Positions 43,695 to 52,879 of a stretch of 64,000 nucleotides of DNA are shown piece after piece. Each line of letters begins with the position of its first letter. Position 1 is the first letter of the stretch. The notes beneath the pieces are model-generated. The model was not told the origin of the DNA. It was given only the letters and a program-made list of their open reading frames with translations, and did no database searches. The stretch comes from Herbaspirillum robiniae (GTDB taxonomy: Bacteria > Pseudomonadota > Gammaproteobacteria > Burkholderiales > Burkholderiaceae_D), in NCBI RefSeq assembly GCF_002213415.1, contig NZ_NJGU01000006.1, forward strand, positions 248,001-312,000. The letters are read 5' to 3'. Made by a program: the position numbers and the translations under genes.

Positions 43695-45269
43695 ATGACT
43701 TTTGAAGCACTCGGCCTGAACCCTTCGATCATCAAAGCACTGACCGAAGCAGGCTACACCACCCCGACCCCGGTCCAGGAAAAGGCCATCCCCGCCGCCA
43801 TCGGCGGCCAGGATCTGCTGGTTTCCTCGCAGACCGGTTCGGGCAAGACCGCTGCTTTCATGCTGCCCTCGCTGCACAAGCTGGCCGACCTGCCGCAATC
43901 GGCGCCGGCAGCCGGCGCGGGCAACCGTACCCCCAACCAGGAACGCCAGGCCAGCCGCGCCCGCGGCGAACGTCCCCGCTTCACCCCGGCGCAGCCGAAG
44001 ATGCTGGTGCTGACCCCGACCCGCGAACTGGCCCTGCAAGTGACCACCGCCACCGACAAGTACGGTTCGTACATGCGCCGCGTGCGCGTGGTGTCCATCC
44101 TGGGCGGCATGCCTTACCCGAAGCAGATGCAACTGCTGTCGAAGAACCCTGAAATCCTGGTCGCGACCCCGGGTCGCCTGATCGACCACATGGAATCGGG
44201 CAAGATCGATTTCTCGCAGCTGCAGATCCTGGTGCTGGACGAAGCCGACCGCATGCTGGACATGGGCTTCATCGACGACATCGAAAAGATCGTCGCCGCC
44301 ACCCCGGCCACGCGCCAGACCATGCTGTTCTCGGCCACGCTGGACGGCGTCGTCGGCAACATGGCCAAGCGCATCACCAACAACCCGCTGACCATCCAGA
44401 TCGCCAGCTCGTCGACCCGCCATGAAAACATCATGCAGCGCGTGCACTTCGTCGACGACCTGTCGCACAAGAACCGCCTGCTGGACCACCTGCTGCGCGA
44501 TACCAGCATCGACCAGGCCGTGATCTTCACCGCCACCAAGCGCGACGCCGACACCATCGCCGACCGCCTGAACATCGCCGGCTTCGCCGCCGCCGCTCTG
44601 CACGGCGACATGCACCAGGGCGCGCGCAACCGCACCCTCAACAGCCTGCGCCGCGGCCAGGTCCGCATGCTGGTGGCCACCGACGTCGCCGCGCGCGGCA
44701 TCGACGTGCCGGGCATCACCCACGTGTTCAACTACGACCTGCCCAAGTTCGCCGAAGACTACGTGCACCGTATCGGCCGTACCGGTCGTGCCGGCCGCAA
44801 GGGCGTGGCGATCTCGCTGGTGAACCACTCCGAAGGCATGCACGTCAAGCGCATCGAGCGCTTCACCAAGCAAAGCATCCCGGTCGACGTGGTCGAAGGC
44901 TACGAACCGAAGAAGGCGGCCGCACCGCGCGGCCCGCGCAAGCCCAACAACTGGCGTCCGGGCGACGGCCGCAGCAATCACGGCGGCAACAACCAGCGCT
45001 TCGGCAACCGCGAAGGCGGCGGTGGTTTCGGCAATCGTGAAGGCGCTCCGCGCGAAGGCGGTTTCGGTCATCGCGAAGGCGGTGGCGGTTTCGGCAACCG
45101 TGAAGGCGGCCAGCGCGAAGGCGGCTACGGCAACCGCGACAACCGCAGCTTCGGCGGCAAGCCGGCCGGCAACGGCCCGCGTCGCGAAGGCGGCGGTGGC
45201 GGCGGCTACAAGGGCAACGGCGGCGGTTTCCGCTCCGACGGCCCGCGCCGCTCCTACGGCGACCGCTGA
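43695..45269 (+). CDS. rhlE: ATP-dependent RNA helicase RhlE-like
   Basis: The 524-aa DEAD-box protein has the Q motif (YTTPTPVQEKAIP), motif I SSQTGSGKT, Ia PTRELALQV, II VLDEADRMLD, III FSATLDG and C-terminal motifs VATDVAARGID and YVHRIGRTGRAG. A linker insertion lies at residues 70-95. From about 405 a long Gly/Arg/Asn-rich tail carries FGNREGG-type repeats and binds RNA. It remodels rRNA or mRNA structure in the cytoplasm. Confidence 0.93.
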   Translation: MTFEALGLNPSIIKALTEAGYTTPTPVQEKAIPAAIGGQDLLVSSQTGSGKTAAFMLPSLHKLADLPQSAPAAGAGNRTPNQERQASRARGERPRFTPAQPKMLVLTPTRELALQVTTATDKYGSYMRRVRVVSILGGMPYPKQMQLLSKNPEILVATPGRLIDHMESGKIDFSQLQILVLDEADRMLDMGFIDDIEKIVAATPATRQTMLFSATLDGVVGNMAKRITNNPLTIQIASSSTRHENIMQRVHFVDDLSHKNRLLDHLLRDTSIDQAVIFTATKRDADTIADRLNIAGFAAAALHGDMHQGARNRTLNSLRRGQVRMLVATDVAARGIDVPGITHVFNYDLPKFAEDYVHRIGRTGRAGRKGVAISLVNHSEGMHVKRIERFTKQSIPVDVVEGYEPKKAAAPRGPRKPNNWRPGDGRSNHGGNNQRFGNREGGGGFGNREGAPREGGFGHREGGGGFGNREGGQREGGYGNRDNRSFGGKPAGNGPRREGGGGGGYKGNGGGFRSDGPRRSYGDR

Positions 45270-45297
45270 TCTGCGTATCGCCCCGGCCTTAAAAAGA

Positions 45298-45328
45298 AAA
45301 AGCCGCTTCATCTGAAGCGGCTTTTTTC
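45298..45328. terminator. Bidirectional terminator between rhlE and pqiC
   Basis: AAGCCGCTTC and GAAGCGGCTT pair around ATCT, with A-run before and TTTT after. It ends rhlE on plus and the pqi operon on minus. Confidence 0.9.
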
Positions 45329-45350
45329 ATGGGCGTTCCGTTTTACGGTT

Positions 45351-45989
45351 TCAGCCGGCGCACTTGGCACCCTGCCCCGCCTGCAGCGCCTTCACATTGT
45401 TGGCGATGGCGTCGGCCGCGCCCGAGACCGCCTTCTGCATGGCCAGCACCACATCGCCGACGGCGCCGCCGGCCACCGGCTCGACCACCGTCATGCGGCA
45501 GACCGTGCTCCTGCGGTCATCCGAACGCGTCACCGTCCAGCCGAAGCTGGCCTGCACCTGCCCGCCGCGCACGGCGTCCAGATCGCGCAATTCGACGGCG
45601 ATGCGATAGCTGACCTGGTCGGCCGGGCGGCCGCTGCGCGAGATGTCGATTGCACCCAGGCGGCTGGCCACGCCGGCGGCCAGCGCATCGCGCAGCTCGC
45701 TGTTGAAGGGCGAGGACCAACGCTCCTGCTCCAGCACGTCGACGCGGGTGGCGTCGCTGCGCACCACCAGCTGCGGACGCGCCAGCCGGTCCGGCACGGC
45801 CACCGGCATCACCTCGATGAAAGTCTGCGGCCCCTGCGCGGGGATCGCGCCGTTTGTCGAGGCCGACGCCGGCGCCGACAGCGTATAGAACTGCGCCGGC
45901 GGCGAACTGCCGCAGGCGGCCAGCAGGGCCGCCGCCAGCGCGGCGGCGGCCAGGGACTTCAGGGAGTTGTTCTTGTGGTTTGGCATCAT
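45351..45989 (-). CDS. pqiC: PqiC-type outer-membrane lipoprotein
   Basis: The 212-aa product has a lipoprotein signal (LAAAALAAALLAACGSS, Cys at about 26), then the ABC-type auxiliary-lipoprotein pattern (FYTLSAP near the start, then VMPVAVPDRLARPQLVVRSD, and TRSDDRRSTVCRMTVVEP). It probably links PqiB tubes to the outer membrane. The start overlaps the pqiB stop. Last gene of the pqi operon. Confidence 0.87.
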   Translation of the reverse strand: MMPNHKNNSLKSLAAAALAAALLAACGSSPPAQFYTLSAPASASTNGAIPAQGPQTFIEVMPVAVPDRLARPQLVVRSDATRVDVLEQERWSSPFNSELRDALAAGVASRLGAIDISRSGRPADQVSYRIAVELRDLDAVRGGQVQASFGWTVTRSDDRRSTVCRMTVVEPVAGGAVGDVVLAMQKAVSGAADAIANNVKALQAGQGAKCAG

Positions 45990-47608
45990 GGCTCCTGTTT
46001 GCCGCGGATCAGCGATTCCGGGTGCTGCTGCAGGTAGTCGGTCAATACCCGGATCGACGCCGCCGCGCGCGACAGTTCCTGCATGGTCTGGCGGATATCC
46101 TGCTGCAGCGGCGCGTCGTCGGACAGCGTGCGTTCGGCCGCGTTCAGGGTCTTGCGCGCGTCCTTCATGGCGGCGGTCATTTCCGGCGCGATGTCGTTGT
46201 TGATGCGCGCGGCGGTCTGCTCGGCCGTGGTCAGCGTCTTGTTCAGGGTCTTGACGGTGGTCTGCAGGTCGCGCCCGATCTCGTCGAACGGCACCTTGGA
46301 CAGCTTGGCGGCGATGTCGGAGATCTGCGTCTGGATCTCGTCCAGGCTGCCCTGGATGGTAGGCAGCTCGACCGGCACCTTGCTGGCGTCGATCTGGACC
46401 GGCTTGGCCTTGGGGAAGAAGTCGATCGCCACATACAGCTGGCCGGTCAGCAGGTTGCCGTTGCGCAGCTGCGCGCGCAGGCCGCGCTTGACCAGGAACT
46501 TCAGGCGCTCGGTATGGGAGTAGCGGGTGTCGGTCACGTCCTGGTTGAAGCGGCGGCCCAGGCGGTCCGGATAAATCTGCACCAGCACCGGCATGCGGAA
46601 CTCGCCCTTGGCCCGGTCGTATTCGATGCCCACGCTCTTGACCTCGCCCAGCACCACGCCGCGGAAGTCGACCGAGGCGCCCGGCTGCAGGCCGCGCAGC
46701 GACTGGTCGAAGTACAGCAGCACGGTCTGCGGCGCGCCGTCCGGATCCTTCATCGCGGTCGTCTCGTCGTCGGCCAGCTGATACTCCGAGCCCTCCTTGG
46801 CCGGCGGGCTCTTCTCGTCTTCATTGCGGTCGCGGAAGGCGATGCCGCCCAGCACCACGGTGGAGAGCGCCTGGGTATGCAGCTTGAAGCCGCTGGCGTT
46901 GAGCTCCATGTCGAAGCCGCTGGCGTGCCAGAAGCGCGAATTGAGCGTGATGAACTTGTCGTAGGGCGCGTTGATGAAGATGCGCAGCGTCACGCCTTTG
47001 CCGTCGGCGTCGAGGTCATAGGCCATCACCTGGCCGACCTTGATGCGGCGGTAGAACACCGGCGTGCCGATGTCCAGCGAACCGAGGTCGTCGGTATGCA
47101 GCACGAACTGGCGCCCGGAGGCGTCGCGCGTGACGATGGGCGGCTGCTCCAGGCCGACGAAGTCCTTCTTGGTCTCGCCGGAAGCGCCGGCGTCGGCGCC
47201 GATATAGGCGCCCGAAAGCAGCGTGCCCAGCCCCGAGATGCCGGAGGCGGCGATGCGCGGGCGCACCACCCAGTAGCGCGTGTCCTCGGCGTCGAAGCCG
47301 GAGGCCTCCTTGGTCAGCTGGATCGACACCAGCACGTGGGAGCGATCCTCCGACAGCTTGATCGACTGCACCTGGCCGATGTCCACATCCTTGTACTTGA
47401 CCTTGGTCTTGCCGGCTTCCAGCCCTTCGGCCGAGATGAAGCTCACCGTCACCACCGGGCCGCGGTCGACCAGGATCTTGGCCACCAGCGTCAGGCCGAC
47501 GATGGCCGCGATGATGGGGATCAGCCAGACCAGCGAAGGCAGCCAGTTGCGCCTGCGCTCGCGCCTGGGCTGCAGCAGCGCCGGTTTTTCGTCGTGCGGA
47601 TCAGTCAT
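45986..47608 (-). CDS. pqiB: PqiB, MCE-domain intermembrane transport protein
   Basis: The 540-aa protein has one N-terminal membrane helix (LPSLVWLIPIIAAIVGLTLVAK). MCE domains follow: the first has VTVSFISAEGLEAGKTKVKYKD, the second starts near 155 (GRQFVLHTDDLGSLDIGTPV) and the third near 280 (VLLYFDQSLRGLQPGASVDF). A helical C-terminal part (LSKVPFDEIGRDLQTTVKTL) forms the needle. It carries phospholipids between inner and outer membranes. It overlaps pqiA-2 by eight bases. Confidence 0.92.
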   Translation of the reverse strand: MTDPHDEKPALLQPRRERRRNWLPSLVWLIPIIAAIVGLTLVAKILVDRGPVVTVSFISAEGLEAGKTKVKYKDVDIGQVQSIKLSEDRSHVLVSIQLTKEASGFDAEDTRYWVVRPRIAASGISGLGTLLSGAYIGADAGASGETKKDFVGLEQPPIVTRDASGRQFVLHTDDLGSLDIGTPVFYRRIKVGQVMAYDLDADGKGVTLRIFINAPYDKFITLNSRFWHASGFDMELNASGFKLHTQALSTVVLGGIAFRDRNEDEKSPPAKEGSEYQLADDETTAMKDPDGAPQTVLLYFDQSLRGLQPGASVDFRGVVLGEVKSVGIEYDRAKGEFRMPVLVQIYPDRLGRRFNQDVTDTRYSHTERLKFLVKRGLRAQLRNGNLLTGQLYVAIDFFPKAKPVQIDASKVPVELPTIQGSLDEIQTQISDIAAKLSKVPFDEIGRDLQTTVKTLNKTLTTAEQTAARINNDIAPEMTAAMKDARKTLNAAERTLSDDAPLQQDIRQTMQELSRAAASIRVLTDYLQQHPESLIRGKQEP

Positions 47609-48362
47609 TGCGTTCCTTCATGTTTTCGATTTCTTTTAACTCGAGGTCATTGACGTCGGCCGTCTGCTCGGCCTGCCGCTGGCGGTCTTCCTCATCCCAG
47701 ATCAGGCGGGGGTCGAAGGCCAGCGAAGCCAGCATGGTCAGCACCACCACCGCGCCGAAGGCGGCAATGCCGATGCCGGCATGCACGTCGGCGAAGCCGT
47801 GGATCTTGACCAGCCCGGTCAGCACCGAGACCACGAACACATCCAGCATCGACCAGCGGCCGATGGTTTCGATCACGCGGTACATCTTGGCGCGCTGCAG
47901 GCGCTGCCAGCTGCTGCGGCGGCGCGCCGACAGCACCAGGATGATCAGCGCCGCCAGCTTGAACAGCGGCACCAGGAAGCTGGCCACGAACACCACCAGC
48001 GCCAGCCCCCATTCGCCCGAGGTCCAGAAGTAGATCACGCCGGAGAGGATGGTGTCGCGCTGCTCGTCGAACAGCGTGCGCGTGACCATCACCGGCATCA
48101 GGTTGGCCGGGATGTACATGATGCAGGCCGCGATCAGCAGCGCCCAGGTGCGGTTCAGGCTGTCGATCTTGCGCACGTGCAGCGGCGCGTCGCACACGCC
48201 GCAGCGGTCGCCCTGGCGCGCGCCCTGCCACACCGTGCCGCAGTGATGGCAGCCGATGACGTCGATGTCGGCGGCGTTGGTCACTTGCGCCTGCGCCTGT
48301 ACCGCATCCGCGGCCGGCGCGACGGCTGGTCCGGCGGCGCCGGAAGATGCCGCGCGGCTCAT
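47601..48362 (-). CDS. pqiA: PqiA-like membrane protein, second half
   Basis: The 253-aa product has a zinc-ribbon (CHHCGTVWQ and CGVCDAPL) and four membrane helices after residue 75 (starting WALLIAACIMYIPANLMPVM). It corresponds to the C-terminal half of the single PqiA of enterobacteria. It starts inside the stop of the first pqiA gene (ATGA). It works with PqiB in lipid trafficking. Confidence 0.88.
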   Translation of the reverse strand: MSRAASSGAAGPAVAPAADAVQAQAQVTNAADIDVIGCHHCGTVWQGARQGDRCGVCDAPLHVRKIDSLNRTWALLIAACIMYIPANLMPVMVTRTLFDEQRDTILSGVIYFWTSGEWGLALVVFVASFLVPLFKLAALIILVLSARRRSSWQRLQRAKMYRVIETIGRWSMLDVFVVSVLTGLVKIHGFADVHAGIGIAAFGAVVVLTMLASLAFDPRLIWDEEDRQRQAEQTADVNDLELKEIENMKERND

Positions 48363-49000
48363 GGCGCGTGCTCCCCGATCGTCTCGCGCAGCGCCTGCTT
48401 CTGTTCGCAGATGTGCCAGATATAGCGCGGATTGAACGAGACCACCGCGGTCAGCAGCACGGTCAGCGCGCCGAAGGACCACAGCGCCGGGCCGGGAATC
48501 ACCTCGGCCATGTTGGAGAGCTTGATCAGCGCCACCAGCACGCCCAGCATGAACACCTCGATCATGCCCCAGGGCCGCGCGGCCTGCATCAGGCGCAGCA
48601 GCAGCACGAAGCCGGGCGGGCGTTCCAGGCGCGAAGACGGCAGCAGCAGGTAGAACAGCACCAGCATCTGGATCAGCGGGAACAGCAAGGTGGTGGCCAT
48701 GACCAGCAACGCCACCTCCGACATGCCGTCGCGTGCGAGCGCCATCACCGCGCCGATCAGCGTGGTGTCGTTGGACAGGCCCTGCAGCTCGATGGTGACG
48801 ATGGGGAAAGCGTTGGCAATCACGAACAGCACCAGCGCGCCCACCGTCAGCGGCAGCAGCCGCTCCAGCCGCTTGCCGGTGTCGCGGTCGAGTTCGGCCT
48901 CGCAGCGCGGGCAGCGCGCGATTTCACACGGCCCCAGGCGGGGGCGGTGATATACGGCGTCGCACTCTTCGCAAACGATGAGGTCCGGGCGTTTCTGCAT
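48359..49000 (-). CDS. pqiA: PqiA-like membrane protein, first half
   Basis: The 213-aa product from ATG 49000 has CEECDAVYHRP and CPRCEAELDR (zinc-binding Cys pairs) and then four membrane helices. It equals the N-terminal half of E. coli PqiA. The upstream in-frame extension to 49084 lacks a better start. First gene of the pqi operon. Confidence 0.87.
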   Translation of the reverse strand: MQKRPDLIVCEECDAVYHRPRLGPCEIARCPRCEAELDRDTGKRLERLLPLTVGALVLFVIANAFPIVTIELQGLSNDTTLIGAVMALARDGMSEVALLVMATTLLFPLIQMLVLFYLLLPSSRLERPPGFVLLLRLMQAARPWGMIEVFMLGVLVALIKLSNMAEVIPGPALWSFGALTVLLTAVVSFNPRYIWHICEQKQALRETIGEHAP

Positions 49001-49227
49001 GGATGAGTCGTTCTGCTTTCTGGCTATTGTTATCGGAGAGTCGTGGCGCGCCCGCAGGCACCCAGGCGCCCCATTTTGAGCCAAATCGGCCCGGGGCGTT
49101 CAATGGTTGCAATCATTTGCGTTTTGCAAACATCGTTTTTAATGACCCGTCGGTAAATTACTCGACGATTCTAACAACAAATATATTGCGACCCGGCACG
49201 CATTTGCGCTTGTAAAGAAGATAGCCC

Positions 49228-49257
49228 TTGACAAGCTTGCAGGCAATCTTCTAAAGT
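49228..49257 (+). promoter_or_regulatory. Possible promoter before the leucine leader
   Basis: TTGACA at 49228-49233 and TAAAGT at 49252-49257 with an 18-base spacer fit sigma-70 boxes. Transcription would begin about at the leader ATG 49264, so the leader mRNA might have almost no 5' untranslated part, or another promoter is used. Confidence 0.4.
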
Positions 49258-49263
49258 CGCCGA

Positions 49264-49356
49264 ATGACTTCCGCAGCAAAAATCTCCCTACGACTGAACA
49301 GCGCCGGCGCCCTGCTAGCGTTGCTACCAGTGTCGCTACTACTAGCCTCGCGCTAA
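49264..49356 (+). CDS. leuL: Leucine-rich leader peptide (attenuator) upstream of leuA
   Basis: ATG 49264 to TAA 49354-49356 encodes 30 residues (MTSAAKISLRLNSAGALLAL and on to VSLLLASR), nine of them Leu. Six of these Leu are read from CTA, a codon almost absent from the GC-rich genes around, and three CTA are consecutive. This is the signature of a leu-operon leader, whose ribosome stalls when leucyl-tRNA is scarce. It is followed 225 bases later by a hairpin (49582-49620) and 325 bases later by leuA. No strong ribosome site is visible. Confidence 0.72.
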   Translation: MTSAAKISLRLNSAGALLALLPVSLLLASR

Positions 49357-49581
49357 TCCTGCTGTTCCTGCCGAAGTTCGCTGAGTCCACGCGCACCGGC
49401 ACACAAAATCAATCCGCAGTACCCTGGCAGTACCAATCCGCAGCGCCGCGTCATCTGAACGCCGCCGCACAGACAAGCGAAGCGATCATGCATTCGAAGC
49501 CGGTCACAACCCGCACGCAGCACGCCCACCCAGGGGAACGCGCCCGCTCGCGCACGGAGATTCTGCTTCTGGCTCTATGAC

Positions 49582-49620
49582 GGGTTGCCTGGCCATGCGT
49601 GAGTGGCAGCCAGGCAACCC
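49582..49620 (+). promoter_or_regulatory. Hairpin in the leuA leader
   Basis: GGGTTGCCTGG and CCAGGCAACCC form a perfect 11-bp stem with a 17-base loop. No T-run follows (GATCCGCC), so it is not a textbook attenuator; a Rho-dependent or antiterminator role is possible. Confidence 0.5.
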
Positions 49621-49681
49621 GATCCGCCACATCTGACACCGTTTTCCAGTATTTCCGAATCCAGAGACTAAGAGGTCCATC

Positions 49682-51385
49682 ATGATGTTAAGCAATCCTT
49701 CCGCCAAATACCGCGCCTTCCCCGCCATCGACCTGCCTGACCGCACCTGGCCGTCCAAGGTCATCGACACCCCGCCGATCTGGATGAGCACCGACCTGCG
49801 CGACGGCAACCAGGCCCTGATCGAACCGATGAACGCCGAGCGCAAGCTGCGCTTCTTCGAACTGCTGCTGAAGACCGGCCTGAAAGAGATCGAAGTCGGC
49901 TTCCCCTCCGCCTCGCAGACCGACTTCGACTTCGTGCGCAAGCTGATCACCGAGAACCGCATCCCCGACGACGTCACCATCATCGTGCTGACCCAGTCGC
50001 GCGAAGAGCTGATCCGCCGCACCGTCGAATCGCTGGAAGGCGCCAAGCAGGCCATCGTCCACCTGTACAACTCGGTGGCGCCGGCCTTCCGCAAGATCGT
50101 CTTCAACATGTCACGCGACGAGATCAAGAACATCGCCGTCACCGGCACCAGGCTGGTCAAGGAACTGACCGACGCGCGCCCGGGCACCGACTGGCGCTTC
50201 GAGTACTCGCCGGAATCCTTCAGCACCACCGAGCTGGACTTCTCCAAGGACATTTGCGACGCCGTCTGCGAAACCTGGGGCGCCACGCCCGAGCGCAAGA
50301 TCATCCTGAACCTGCCCTCCACCGTCGAGTGCAGCACCCCCAACGTCTACGCCGACCAGATCGAATGGATGTGTCGCAACCTGAAGCATCGCGACTCCGC
50401 CATCATCTCGGTGCACCCGCACAATGACCGCGGCACCGCGATCGCTTCGGCCGAGCTGGCCGTGATGGCCGGCGCCGACCGCGTCGAAGGCTGCCTGTTC
50501 GGCAACGGCGAGCGCACCGGCAACGTCGACCTGGTCACGCTGGCGCTGAACCTGTACACCCAGGGCGTGAACCCGGGCCTGGACTTCTCCGACATCGACG
50601 TGGTGCGCCAGGTGGTCGAAGAATGCAACCAGATCCCGGTCCACCCGCGCCACCCGTACGTCGGCGACCTGGTCTTCACCGCCTTCTCCGGCTCGCACCA
50701 GGATGCGATCAAGAAGGGCTTCGCCAAGCAGCAGGCCGACGCCATCTGGGAAGTGCCCTACCTGCCGATCGACCCGGCCGACCTGGGCCGCAGCTACGAC
50801 GCCGTGATCCGCGTCAACAGCCAGTCCGGCAAGGGCGGCATGGCTTACCTGATGGAGCAGGAATACGGCCTGGCCATGCCGCGCCGCCTGCAGATCGAGT
50901 TCTCGCGCGCGATCCAGCGCGAGGCCGACGCCACCGGCAAGGAAATCAACGCCGCCGACATCTACTCCATCTTCAAGAGCGAGTACCTGGACCGCAGCGA
51001 GCCCTACGTCTACCGCGCGCACCGCATGTCGGAAGATTCGTCCAAGGCGGAGTCGATCAACATCGAAGTCGATATCGTGCGCAACGGCCAGCCGGTCACC
51101 GTGCGCGGCAGCGGCAACGGCCCGATCGACGCCTTCGTGCATGCGCTGGGCCTGGACATCAAGCTGATGGACTTCCATGAGCACGCCATCGGCGCCGGCG
51201 CCGACGCCAAGGCGGCCAGCTACATCGAGCTGCGCCTGAACGAAGCGCCGACCGGCTTCGGCGTGGGCATCGACGCCAACATCGTGACCGCGTCCTTCAG
51301 GGCCGTGCTGTCGGCGGTGAACCGCCAGATCGCCATCAGCGAGAGCGCCAACCAAAGCGGTTCCGCGCGCGCCAAGGCCGCCTGA
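49682..51385 (+). CDS. leuA: 2-isopropylmalate synthase
   Basis: The 567-aa protein belongs to the long LeuA group (LeuA2-like). It has the catalytic start [16 protein letters not shown] (metal-binding Asp), [15 protein letters not shown], and the conserved [20 protein letters not shown] with metal His. The C-terminal regulatory domain (residues 430-560) ends [13 protein letters not shown] and should bind leucine. It makes 2-isopropylmalate from 2-ketoisovalerate and acetyl-CoA, the first step of leucine synthesis. GAGGTCC precedes ATG 49682; ATG 49685 is equally possible. Confidence 0.95.
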   Translation: MMLSNPSAKYRAFPAIDLPDRTWPSKVIDTPPIWMSTDLRDGNQALIEPMNAERKLRFFELLLKTGLKEIEVGFPSASQTDFDFVRKLITENRIPDDVTIIVLTQSREELIRRTVESLEGAKQAIVHLYNSVAPAFRKIVFNMSRDEIKNIAVTGTRLVKELTDARPGTDWRFEYSPESFSTTELDFSKDICDAVCETWGATPERKIILNLPSTVECSTPNVYADQIEWMCRNLKHRDSAIISVHPHNDRGTAIASAELAVMAGADRVEGCLFGNGERTGNVDLVTLALNLYTQGVNPGLDFSDIDVVRQVVEECNQIPVHPRHPYVGDLVFTAFSGSHQDAIKKGFAKQQADAIWEVPYLPIDPADLGRSYDAVIRVNSQSGKGGMAYLMEQEYGLAMPRRLQIEFSRAIQREADATGKEINAADIYSIFKSEYLDRSEPYVYRAHRMSEDSSKAESINIEVDIVRNGQPVTVRGSGNGPIDAFVHALGLDIKLMDFHEHAIGAGADAKAASYIELRLNEAPTGFGVGIDANIVTASFRAVLSAVNRQIAISESANQSGSARAKAA

Positions 51386-51425
51386 TCATGGAATACCGCC
51401 GGTGATCCCGGCGGCTGCTCCTGAA

Positions 51426-51455
51426 AAAAACGCCGACCTACAGGTCGGCGTTTTT
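51426..51455. terminator. Bidirectional terminator after leuA
   Basis: ACGCCGACC and GGTCGGCGT pair around TACA, flanked by A and T runs. It ends leuA on plus and egtB on minus. Confidence 0.9.
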
Positions 51456-51486
51456 CTTTGCCCGGCGAAAATGCGCGGCGTCGTCG

Positions 51487-52848
51487 TCAGCCACCACGGG
51501 CCAGCCGTATGCCCGTCACCTGCCAGCGCGCATACGCCGGGAAGAAGTTCCGATACGTCAGCCGCGCATGGTTCAGCGGCGTGGCCGAGGAAGAACCGCG
51601 CAACACATACTGGTTCACCATGAACTTGCCGTTGTACTCGCCCACCGCGCCCTGCGGCGCGCTATAGCCCGGATACGGCGCGTAGCTGCTGCTGGTCCAT
51701 TGCCAGGCCACGCCGAAGAACTCGCGACCGCTGCCCTGCATCTTCCCCGCGGCATGCTCCCATTCGGCCTCGGTCAGCAGCCGCGCACCGGCCCAGCGGG
51801 CGTAGGCATCGGCCTCGTAGTAGGAAAGGTGAACCGCGGCGCGGTGCGGCTGCAGCTCCTGCAGGCCGTATTCGGTGAATTCGCTCCAGTGTCCGGACGC
51901 GTCGCGCTGCCAGTAGATGGGGTGTTCCAGCGCCAGCTGCTTGCGCCACTCCCAGCCCTCCGACAGCCACAAGGCCGGATCCAGATAACCGCCGTCCTCG
52001 ACGAAGGCGCGATACTCGTCGTTGTTCACCAGCCGCGACGCGCAATGGTAGGCCTCGACGAACTGCCGGTGGCGCGGCGTCTCGTTGTCGAAACAGAAGC
52101 CCTCGCCGGCATGCCCCACTTCCACCACGCCCGCCTCGATGCGGTGCCATTGCAGCGGCAGCTCGGCCGGGTCGCCGCCCACCAGCGCTTCGGGCAGATC
52201 CTGGTAGGCCGGCCTGAGCGGATTGATCGACAGCAGATGCTTGACGTCGGTCAGCATCAGCTCCTGGTGCTGCTGCTCATGCTGCAAACCCAGCTCCAGC
52301 AGCGCGAGGAAATCGGCCAGCTGGGCACGCAGGCGCTCCTGTGGGCCGCCGGCATGCGCGCCCGCTTCCATCGCGTCGATCAGCAGCAGCATGCGATGGT
52401 CGACGTCGGCGCGATAGGCCTGCACTTCTTCCAGCGAAGGGCGCGTCAGCAGGCCGCGCTGCGGCCGCGGAAACTTCTCGCCCACGCCTTCATAGTAGGA
52501 GTTGTACAGCACCCTGAATTGCGGATGGAACGCCTGGAAGCCGCTCTCGAAACGCTCCAGGATGAAGGTCTCGAAGAACCACGTCGTGTGCGCCAGATGC
52601 CACTTGATCGGGCTGGCGTCGGGCATGGACTGCACGCAGCAATCCTCCGCCGACAGCGGCTCGGCGATCGCCTGCGACTGGCGCCGCACGCGCCGGAAGC
52701 GATCGCCCATGCGGTCGCGCGGGCGATGGTTGACCTCCTGGATCGCGGCGTCGATCACGGCATCGATGGCGGCGCTCATGGCCGCATCCGCGGTGGCTTC
52801 GACAATGGCGCCGTCAGTGCGCATGGCTGGTCTCGTCATTGCAGTCAT
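51487..52848 (-). CDS. egtB: Ergothioneine biosynthesis protein EgtB (hercynine oxygenase)
   Basis: The 453-aa protein has the DinB-type N-terminal helical domain with iron-binding His in IKWHLAHTTWFFETF and HEQQHQELMLTDVKHLL (HxxxE-type block near 185). The FGE-sulfatase-like C-terminal domain begins near 215 (EGFCFDNETPRHRQFVEAY) and ends PLNHARLTYRNFFPAYARWQ. It oxidatively joins hercynine with a thiol. The start is one of several Met codons (52848, 52839, 52824), and the N-terminus is Ala-rich and variable. Confidence 0.92.
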   Translation of the reverse strand: MTAMTRPAMRTDGAIVEATADAAMSAAIDAVIDAAIQEVNHRPRDRMGDRFRRVRRQSQAIAEPLSAEDCCVQSMPDASPIKWHLAHTTWFFETFILERFESGFQAFHPQFRVLYNSYYEGVGEKFPRPQRGLLTRPSLEEVQAYRADVDHRMLLLIDAMEAGAHAGGPQERLRAQLADFLALLELGLQHEQQHQELMLTDVKHLLSINPLRPAYQDLPEALVGGDPAELPLQWHRIEAGVVEVGHAGEGFCFDNETPRHRQFVEAYHCASRLVNNDEYRAFVEDGGYLDPALWLSEGWEWRKQLALEHPIYWQRDASGHWSEFTEYGLQELQPHRAAVHLSYYEADAYARWAGARLLTEAEWEHAAGKMQGSGREFFGVAWQWTSSSYAPYPGYSAPQGAVGEYNGKFMVNQYVLRGSSSATPLNHARLTYRNFFPAYARWQVTGIRLARGG

Positions 52849-52879
52849 ATTGCGGTGATATTGCAGTCATCGTCTTGCG

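Noticed and set aside
43620-45311. 563-codon minus-strand frame antisense to rhlE
   Set aside because: Ala/Val/His-rich product with no motifs; rhlE motifs are complete on plus.
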